A stretch of DNA of 10,446 nucleotides, taken from positions 1 to 10,446 of the forward strand of contig CAKKRA010000216.1 of assembly GCA_919902475.1 (NCBI GenBank), read 5' to 3'. Origin of the DNA: Nitrospiria bacterium. GTDB lineage: Bacteria > Nitrospirota > CAKKRA01 > 9FT-COMBO-42-15. Positions 5,788 through 10,446 of this stretch are shown here, one piece after another (position 1 is the stretch's first letter; every line of letters starts with the position of its first letter). A model generated the notes under the pieces. That model worked only from the letters and a program-made list of their open reading frames with translations, had not been told where the DNA came from and ran no database searches. The translations under genes and the position numbers were made by a program.

Positions 5788-6859
5788 ATGAGGTATGCAA
5801 TACTAATTCTATTTCTGCTGCTTTATTCTGCCTCTATTGCCCTTTCTGAAGACAGCATTACCTTTAAATATTCCTATTTTGGAGACAACAAAGATGTGCG
5901 GGTTGACTCTTCTATGTTTGTGTTAAAGAAAGATCTTCCAGCAAATACGAATCTCTCATTGAAATTCAACCTTGATGCTATAACAGGCGCAACAAAGCAG
6001 AGGGATGTTGACGCTGTAACAGGCGCAACAGCTGAAGAACATAGATATGAATATGGCGCTGCAGTCAGCCACAAGATAGGGGAGGCCAATCCAACCAACC
6101 TTGGCATTGGCTATAATTTCAGCAATGAAAGCGACTATATCTCCCACACCTTAAATTTATCTGCCTCGCAAGATATCTTTCAGCGAAATACCACCCTTGC
6201 AGGCAGCTATACAAGAAACTGGGATAACATAAGCCCGAATACAAAGGGCTGGAACAGAAATAAATATGTTGATACATTTTCCGCATCAATTGCACAGGTT
6301 ATTACAAAAAAGACAGTTGCCTTAATCGGCTACGAATATTCACAGATAGACGGCTATCAGGCTAACCCATATAAAACAGTCTCTATTAGCGGAACAAGAT
6401 ATGATGAGGTCTTGCCTGAAAAGAGAAAAAGACATGCTGTTATTGCAAGGCTGAACCAGTATCTGCCGTATCAGTCATCCATCCATCCAGCTTGACTACA
6501 GATACTATCTTGACTCATGGGAGATAAATGCCCATACTGTTGACACGAAGTTTTTTCATTATCTTACAGACAATCTCATTTTACGATTAAGATACAGATA
6601 CTATAATCAGGACTCTGCATATTTTTATAAGGAGACCTATTCAACAGTGGAGGAATACATTAGCGCTGATGATAAGCTCAGCGCCTTTACTGCAAACCTA
6701 TTTGGGATAAAATTTGATTACGGCCTTAAAGGGATATCTTGGTTTAAGAAAAATAAGATATTGCGGGAGGCGAGGGTTGATATAAATTACGAAAGGTATA
6801 TCCAGACAACAGGGCTTCATGCTAATATTATTCAGGTTGGGTATTATATGCCGTTTTAA
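5788..6859 (+). CDS. DUF3570 family predicted outer-membrane beta-barrel with two flavinylation-like motifs; frameshifted
   Basis: As written the first frame runs from ATG 5788 to a stop at 6493-6495 (235 residues). The family-like sequence then continues in the +1 frame to 6859. Removing one ATCC unit from the repeat at 6476-6489 gives a continuous 355-residue protein with QSSIQLDYRYYLDSW at the join, the DUF3570 pattern, so the gene is interrupted at this point. It has a signal peptide (about 1-20), then alternating hydrophobic beta-strands with short turns (PANT, EANPT, RNTT), and ends in YYMPF with a terminal Phe, typical of outer-membrane barrels. Residues 63-69 (DAITGAT) and 75-81 (DAVTGAT) match the ApbE flavinylation signature, with T69 and T81 as predicted FMN sites. 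The gene lies one base after DUF4266 and upstream of apbE. The family has no established function that I know of. Confidence 0.8.
5974..6030 (+). repeat. Two tandem copies of a 21-bp motif encoding DA[I/V]TGAT
   Basis: Bases 5974-5994 and 6010-6030 differ at only two positions and are 36 bases (12 codons) apart start to start. Both encode the heptapeptide DA[I/V]TGAT in frame in the DUF3570 gene. The spacer encodes KQRDV. Confidence 0.85.
6476..6489 (+). repeat. Tetranucleotide repeat (CATC, 3.5 copies) at the DUF3570 frameshift
   Basis: The 14-base tract CATCCATCCATCCA has a 4-base period. With three full units the downstream frame is lost (QSSIHPA then stop). With one unit fewer the frame is restored (QSSIQLDYRYY). 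Slipped-strand gain of one unit, a sequencing or assembly error, or a true switch are all possible. Confidence 0.8.
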
Positions 6860-6860
6860 T

Positions 6861-6986
6861 CCAGATTTAGCGATAGGGGCTATCTGCGGCGTTGTCGCTT
6901 CGGCCTCGCATCCTCACATACTACTTAGTATGCTGCGGTGCGAGTCCTTGCTCCGCCTTGCATCTAACCCCTCTGGCTAAATCTGG
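6861..6986. repeat. 126-bp long imperfect palindrome (MITE- or REP-like element)
   Basis: The ends are perfect 11-bp inverted repeats (CCAGATTTAGC at 6861-6871, GCTAAATCTGG at 6976-6986). The rest folds almost end to end: the left arm GGGGCTATCTGCGGCG pairs imperfectly with the right arm, and the centre is CATACTA-CT-TAGTATG (6917-6932). It is more GC-rich than its flanks and has no coding potential. It begins two bases after the DUF3570 stop and ends ten bases before the apbE start. Its last bases contribute to GGGGA (6985-6989), the apparent apbE ribosome site. As RNA it would make a long hairpin between the two genes that could attenuate or stabilise the message. Non-autonomous mobile origin is inferred. 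Confidence 0.75.
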
Positions 6987-6996
6987 GGAATAATAT

Positions 6997-7986
6997 ATGA
7001 AGAAACTACTAATAATAATTTCATTAATAGCCTTTTCTACAAGTGCAGAGGCAGGAGAAGGGATATTCAGAAAATCCAAAACCCTCATGGGCACAGAGAT
7101 GGAGATTACTGTTGTCTCTGCTGATGAAAAGACTGCCCATAAGGCAATAGATGCAGCATTTTCAGAGATAAGGCGTATTGAAGAGATGATGAGCACATAC
7201 ATTTCTGAAAGCCAGATTTCAAAGATTAATTCTGCTGCAGGAAAAAAGATAGTTAAGGTTGATGAAGAATTAATAAGGCTTATTAAAAGGGCGATAGAAT
7301 ATTCAGAGATGACAGAGGGAGGGTTTAATATTGCAGTTGGGCCGTTAATAAAACTCTGGAAGGTTAAAGAAGGGGGAAATATCCCAGTCAGTGAGGAGAT
7401 AAAAAAGGCAAAGGAGATAATAAATTATAAAGATATAGCTGTTGACGAGAAAAAGAGCACTGTTTTTCTTAGAACGAAGGGCATGGCTATTGACATGGGC
7501 GGAATTGCCAAAGGCTATGCCTCTGACAGGGCTGAAATTGTTTTAAAAAAGAATGGAATTGTTTCAGGCATTGTTGCAGTTGCAGGTGATATAAATGCCT
7601 TTGGTAAGAAGGCAGACGGAAACAAGTGGCGCGTTGGCATACAGCATCCGAGAAAAAAGGACGCATTCTTGGGTATAATTGAACTTGAAGACGAGGCAGT
7701 ATCAACATCAGGCGATTATGAAAGATTTTTTATAAAGGATGGAAAAAGATATCACCACATAATAGACACAAAGACAGGTGAGCCTGCAGGCAAATGCCAG
7801 AGTGTTACAATTGTTGCAAAGGAAGCAACTGCAACAGATGCGCTCTCAACAGGAATATTTGTAATGGGGCCTGAAAAGGGAATGGAATTAATAGAAAGAC
7901 TTCCTGATGTGGAAGGAATAATAATTGACGCAAAAGGCAATATAGCAGTCTCATCAGGACTCAAAAACCGTATAAAGGATAAATGA
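6997..7986 (+). CDS. apbE: FAD:protein FMN transferase (ApbE family)
   Basis: A 329-residue protein with an N-terminal signal sequence (about 1-19, ending AEA) and no lipobox cysteine, so it is predicted periplasmic. All family motifs are present: MGTEMEI (31-37), MSTYISESQISKIN (65-78), FNIAVGPLIKLW (110-121), AIDMGGIAKGYA (164-175), GDINAFG (197-203), STSGDYERFF (236-245), HHIIDTKTGEPA (253-264) and ATDALSTGIFVMGP (279-292), where D281 and T285 are the expected Mg ligands. ApbE uses FAD and Mg to attach FMN to Thr or Ser in a Dxx[ST]GA[ST] motif of exported proteins. The likely target is the DUF3570 protein encoded just upstream, which has two such motifs. GGGGA lies seven bases before ATG 6997, at the edge of the palindromic element. 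The stop overlaps the next gene (ATGA). Confidence 0.95.
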   Translation: MKKLLIIISLIAFSTSAEAGEGIFRKSKTLMGTEMEITVVSADEKTAHKAIDAAFSEIRRIEEMMSTYISESQISKINSAAGKKIVKVDEELIRLIKRAIEYSEMTEGGFNIAVGPLIKLWKVKEGGNIPVSEEIKKAKEIINYKDIAVDEKKSTVFLRTKGMAIDMGGIAKGYASDRAEIVLKKNGIVSGIVAVAGDINAFGKKADGNKWRVGIQHPRKKDAFLGIIELEDEAVSTSGDYERFFIKDGKRYHHIIDTKTGEPAGKCQSVTIVAKEATATDALSTGIFVMGPEKGMELIERLPDVEGIIIDAKGNIAVSSGLKNRIKDK

Positions 7987-8468
7987 TGGCAAGAGAAAAA
8001 CCGCTTATAAGAATCTCTGATATCCTGTTAAAGATAGCAAAGAAATTTGACTTAGAGATAAAGATAGTTGAGCAAACAATCAACAAGAACTGGGGTAAGC
8101 TCGTTGGAGAAAGGATTTCAGCGCATACAAAACCTGATACAGTCAGCTACAAAAAACTGCTTGTGCATGTAGACAGCCCTGCTTGGATGCAGCAGCTTAT
8201 GTTTTTAAAGGAGGATATAATAAAAAATATTAATGAGGCAGCAGGAAGGAAGATAATAAAGGATATCAGGTTCCAGATAGGCGATATTACAAAAGAGGTT
8301 GAAACACCGCCAGAAAAAGATTCTGAAAACAAAGGTGAGTTCAGGCCTTTAACAAAAAATGATCTTGCGTTTGCAGATGAGGTGATAAGGCCAATTGAAG
8401 ATGAAAAGACAAAGGGCAAGGCAAGAAAGGCAGTTATAAAATATCTGACAGCAAAAAACAAGAAATAA
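7983..8468 (+). CDS. DUF721 / DciA-like protein
   Basis: A 161-residue basic protein. The DUF721 core is at about residues 10-105: NWGKLVGERISAHTKPDTV (35-53), a LLVHVDSPAWMQQLMFLKEDI strand-helix (59-79), INEAAGRKIIKDIRFQIG (82-99). Characterised relatives (DciA) load or recruit the replicative helicase DnaB in bacteria lacking DnaC/DnaI. The tail (105-161) is charged, probably disordered then helical, and varies in the family. The first ATG (7983) overlaps the apbE stop as ATGA, indicating coupling. ATG 7986 would give MAREKP and is equally possible. A replication protein coupled to a flavin transferase is probably a shared transcript, not a shared pathway. Confidence 0.8.
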   Translation: MMAREKPLIRISDILLKIAKKFDLEIKIVEQTINKNWGKLVGERISAHTKPDTVSYKKLLVHVDSPAWMQQLMFLKEDIIKNINEAAGRKIIKDIRFQIGDITKEVETPPEKDSENKGEFRPLTKNDLAFADEVIRPIEDEKTKGKARKAVIKYLTAKNKK

Positions 8469-8640
8469 TCAGTATTCTTCTCTTTACCCCATCCACTCAA
8501 AATACCCTTCATGGTTATAGAATAACACCATCTCAAAGAGTACAATAATGCCAAAAATGTGAATAAGACTCAATATAATATAAAAAAAGGTGTTAAGAAG
8601 TGGGTCTAAATAGAACAAAATAGGAAAAATATTCTCATAA

Positions 8641-8658
8641 TTGGTAAATAAATACCAA
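8641..8658. promoter_or_regulatory. Candidate enhancer site (dyad) for a sigma-54 activator
   Basis: TTGGTA and TACCAA form a perfect 6-bp dyad around AATAAA. Its centre is about 108 bases upstream of the predicted start of the sigma-54 promoter at 8732-8747, the usual distance for an enhancer-binding protein site. Only one such site was noticed. Confidence 0.35.
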
Positions 8659-8731
8659 CCAGACACTGGAAATTAGATTGCATAAATTTTAACATATTGA
8701 AAAATAAAGGAATTAATTATGAAGTGATTTG

Positions 8732-8747
8732 TGGCACAAAGATTGCT
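8732..8747 (+). promoter_or_regulatory. Sigma-54 (RpoN) -24/-12 promoter
   Basis: TGGCACAAAGATTGCT matches the sigma-54 consensus TGGCAC-N5-TTGC[AT] at every specified position, with GG and GC correctly spaced. The -12 GC is at 8745-8746, so transcription should start near 8758, about 32 bases before the ATG at 8790. It faces that gene and lies in an otherwise non-coding region. Confidence 0.8.
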
Positions 8748-8789
8748 TTATATAGAGTTAAATAGCATAAAAAAATTGAGGGTTAAAAC

Positions 8790-9383
8790 ATGAGAGAAAG
8801 AATACAAAACAGAAAGATGGCATTACCGCTTCTGTTTCTAATGTTTCTATTCTTCTGTCCTCAATCCGCCTATGCCTTTGACTATCTCAAGTTTACCCTT
8901 GGGGTTGGCAGCGGCTATGTAATCCATGAAGCAGCGCATCAGGCAGTGGCAGATATAAATGGAACGCCGTTTAAATGGAAGGCAGGCACTGGCGGCACAT
9001 GGGTTTCCTCCAGCAATACAACTGATAGAGAAAGATATGAGCTTGCCTCTGCAGGCCTCGCTTCACAGGTATTATCATCAGAGATAATCTTGAACACCAA
9101 GAGCATCCCAAAGGACAATGAATATGTAATCGGCATGCTTACATTTAATGTTGTAAATGCCCTTATATATGTAGTTGATGACGGCATATTGAATTCCAAT
9201 GACAATCATGGTGATATAGAGATTATGGACAAGGCAGGGCTTAACAGGGATTATGTAAATACCTTCTTAATAGTCCATTCCTTATATACAATATACAGGG
9301 GATATTATAAAACCGACATCCCCGTATATATGACAATGAGCAAGAACGAGATTAAGGTCGGGGTTACAATATTAAGATGGTAA
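8790..9383 (+). CDS. Secreted or membrane HEAAH-motif protein of unknown function, sigma-54 controlled
   Basis: A 197-residue protein I cannot assign to a named family. Residues 1-29 form a signal sequence (basic start, hydrophobic 11-22, cleavage-like SAYA). A hydrophobic helix at about 33-54 contains GYVIHEAAHQAVA, with H46-E47-A-A-H50 fitting the HExxH zinc-protease pattern. Further features are RYELASAGLASQVLSSEI (82-99), a hydrophobic segment (about 113-128) followed by the acidic VDDGILNSNDNHGDIEIMD, and a C-terminal beta-like end (MSKNEIKVGVTILRW). The HExxH lies in a hydrophobic helix, as in membrane metalloproteases such as M50, but no clear third ligand motif is visible. GAGGG lies seven bases before ATG 8790. 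The gene is directly behind a sigma-54 promoter. The ATPase gene starts 44 bases downstream and could share the transcript. Confidence 0.8.
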   Translation: MRERIQNRKMALPLLFLMFLFFCPQSAYAFDYLKFTLGVGSGYVIHEAAHQAVADINGTPFKWKAGTGGTWVSSSNTTDRERYELASAGLASQVLSSEIILNTKSIPKDNEYVIGMLTFNVVNALIYVVDDGILNSNDNHGDIEIMDKAGLNRDYVNTFLIVHSLYTIYRGYYKTDIPVYMTMSKNEIKVGVTILRW

Positions 9384-9427
9384 GAGCAGGAGCAGAGGGT
9401 CATAGCATAATGGGTGATTGAGGGGGC

Positions 9428-10446
9428 ATGGGTTCAGATTTTAGGTCAGGCAATAAAGAGAATACTAACCCTAAAAAGGCACAGACCAAAAAGTCTGTCC
9501 CTTCAAAACTCTCCCCGACTGCAAAAATTACACCACCAAGGCTTACTGAAAATGTATATCTCCGCAAGAGATTATTCAAAGCAATAGACTCTGCACGCAA
9601 AAAGCCTGTGGTCTGGATTGCAGCCCCTGGCGGCGCTGGAAAGACCACCCTGATTACAAGCTATCTTAAAGAGAAAAAACTCCCCTGCCTGTGGTATCAG
9701 ATTGACGCAGGAGATGGAGACATTGCATCCTTTTTCCACTACATGGGCATTGCAGCCAAGCAGTCCGTTCCTCGCAAGAAAAACCCCCTGCCCCATCTTA
9801 CACCCGAATACCTCGCTGGACTCCCAGTATTTACACGCAACTTCTTTCGTGATTTGTTCGGCCGTCTTAATCCCCCCTCGCCCCTCTTTAGTAAAGTGGG
9901 GAACAAGGGGGGATTTATAATTGTCCTTGACAACTATCAGGAGGCGCCGGCAGATTCACAATTACATGAGGTTATATTAAATGGATTATCAGAGATACCA
10001 GAGGGTATTAATGTTATTATTGCAGGCCGTATGCCAATGCCGCCAGCCATGACCCGTCTACAGGCAACAGAGGCATTATCCCTTCTTGACTACGAGGACA
10101 TTCGTCTAACAGCAGAAGAGAGCATAGGGATAGGACAATTGCGTATTGGTGGCAAGAAGGGGATTGATAAAGACACTATATTATCCTTACACGAAAAAAC
10201 GCGGGGATGGGTTACAGGTCTTGTGCTGTTGCTGGAAAATTTAACCACTGTTTCTTGTCATTCCACACTTGATGCGGAATCCAGGCTTTCATGCATTCCT
10301 GCTTCCCAAGGAATGACAGCAGAAATACCAGAGGTGATATTCAACTACTTTGCAGGGGAGATATTTCAGAGGGCAGACAAGACCACACAGGAATTTCTTT
10401 TAAAAACCTCTTTTCTGCCGAAGATTACAGCAACATCTGCCTCTGC
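9428..10446 (+). CDS. MalT/LuxR-type STAND ATPase regulator, 3' end beyond the window
   Basis: The frame is open from ATG 9428 to the window end (339 codons plus two bases). A basic leader (1-32) is followed by KITPPRLTENVYLRKRLF (33-50), a start typical of MalT-like ATPases. Walker A is APGGAGKTT (66-74) and Walker B FIIVLDNYQE (163-172), with D168. Later landmarks are EIPEGINVIIAGR, LHEKTRGWVTGLVLLLE and FNYFAGEIFQRADKTTQEFLLKTSFLP, all family-like. Relatives are large ATP-dependent transcription regulators with repeat and DNA-binding parts, which would lie outside the window. Two palindromic DNA elements (9869-9915 and 10256-10318) are read through in frame and add low-complexity insertions at residues about 148-162 and 277-297. 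An in-frame TGA at 9419 fixes the start region, and GAGG lies four bases before the ATG. Confidence 0.85.
   Translation, partial: MGSDFRSGNKENTNPKKAQTKKSVPSKLSPTAKITPPRLTENVYLRKRLFKAIDSARKKPVVWIAAPGGAGKTTLITSYLKEKKLPCLWYQIDAGDGDIASFFHYMGIAAKQSVPRKKNPLPHLTPEYLAGLPVFTRNFFRDLFGRLNPPSPLFSKVGNKGGFIIVLDNYQEAPADSQLHEVILNGLSEIPEGINVIIAGRMPMPPAMTRLQATEALSLLDYEDIRLTAEESIGIGQLRIGGKKGIDKDTILSLHEKTRGWVTGLVLLLENLTTVSCHSTLDAESRLSCIPASQGMTAEIPEVIFNYFAGEIFQRADKTTQEFLLKTSFLPKITATSAS
9869..9915. repeat. 47-bp nested palindrome inside the STAND ATPase gene
   Basis: The outer arms AATCCCCCCT (9869-9878) and AGGGGGGATT (9906-9915) are perfect complements. The inner arms CCCCTCTTTA (9881-9890) and TAAAGTGGGG (9892-9901) pair with one mismatch. 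It encodes NPPSPLFSKVGNKGG, a translated form typical of a dispersed palindromic repeat, immediately before the Walker B strand. Confidence 0.75.
10256..10318. repeat. 63-bp palindromic repeat inserted in frame in the STAND ATPase gene
   Basis: It is bounded by 9-bp inverted repeats TGTCATTCC (10256-10264) and GGAATGACA (10310-10318), with inner imperfect pairing around GGAATCCAGG and CATTCCTG. It is exactly 21 codons and begins on a codon boundary, encoding CHSTLDAESRL...PASQGMT. It resembles the widespread TGTCATTCC-type dispersed repeat. Confidence 0.75.

Larger units (their letters stand above)
8469..8789. other. AT-rich intergenic region carrying the sigma-54 control region
   Basis: About 320 bases without a convincing gene. 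Near its left end an imperfect AAGAAATA/TATTCTT hairpin followed by CTCTTT may be a weak terminator for the upstream genes. The right half holds a TTGGTA/TACCAA dyad (8641-8658) and a -24/-12 promoter (8732-8747). A hydrophobic 60-codon open frame on the minus strand has no ribosome site and is not called. Confidence 0.6.

Noticed and set aside
6647..6859. Separate small gene after the DUF3570 stop
   Set aside because: It starts at GTG inside a frame that is open further upstream and continues the DUF3570 sequence. It is the 3' part of the frameshifted gene.
8484..8666. Hydrophobic 60-residue open frame on the minus strand in the intergenic region
   Set aside because: It has a GTG start without a ribosome site, lies in AT-rich DNA where hydrophobic frames arise by chance, and resembles no family I recognise.

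Overview
The window looks like chromosomal DNA of a Gram-negative bacterium. It is AT-leaning, with sigma-70-type and sigma-54-type promoters, a predicted outer-membrane beta-barrel and a lipoprotein. A stand-alone MshEN protein, a MalT-like STAND ATPase and several families of short palindromic repeats suggest Nitrospirota or a deltaproteobacterial-type lineage. That placement is an impression from gene content, not a demonstrated assignment. There are no rRNA or tRNA genes, CRISPR arrays or transposases.

Layout. (1) 2-628 (+): 3' part of an inositol-monophosphatase family gene, then an HNH endonuclease-fold gene (703-1239, +). A strong dyad at 1243-1277 separates it from a convergent operon. 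(2) 4805 down to 1273 (-): a tight five-gene operon, in transcription order rhodanese, HtpX-type M48 protease, stand-alone MshEN protein, flavin-reductase-like protein and M50 site-2-type protease. A near-consensus promoter (TTGACA-17-TAAAAT) lies at its head. The lemA gene (5465-4905, -) lies just upstream with its own promoter. (3) 5577-8468 (+): a DUF4266 small lipoprotein, a DUF3570 predicted beta-barrel, an ApbE flavin transferase and a DUF721/DciA-like protein. The DUF3570 gene is frameshifted at a tetranucleotide repeat, and a 126-bp palindromic element sits between it and apbE. (4) 8469-8789: intergenic, with a near-perfect sigma-54 promoter and an upstream dyad. (5) 8790-9383 (+): a secreted or membrane HEAAH-motif protein of unknown function. 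(6) 9428 to the window end (+): the N-terminal part of a MalT/LuxR-type STAND ATPase carrying two palindromic repeat elements inside its reading frame.

The most interesting unit is DUF4266-DUF3570-ApbE. The DUF3570 protein carries two tandem copies of the ApbE flavinylation signature (DAITGAT and DAVTGAT, 12 residues apart). This suggests that the ApbE encoded next door attaches FMN covalently to an outer-membrane protein. If the topology guess is right, the flavins would sit on a surface loop, pointing to an extracytoplasmic redox function. The tetranucleotide frameshift could be an assembly error, a recent lesion or a phase-variable switch. The minus-strand operon reads as envelope quality control (LemA, HtpX, M50 protease) with a probable cyclic-di-GMP-binding component.
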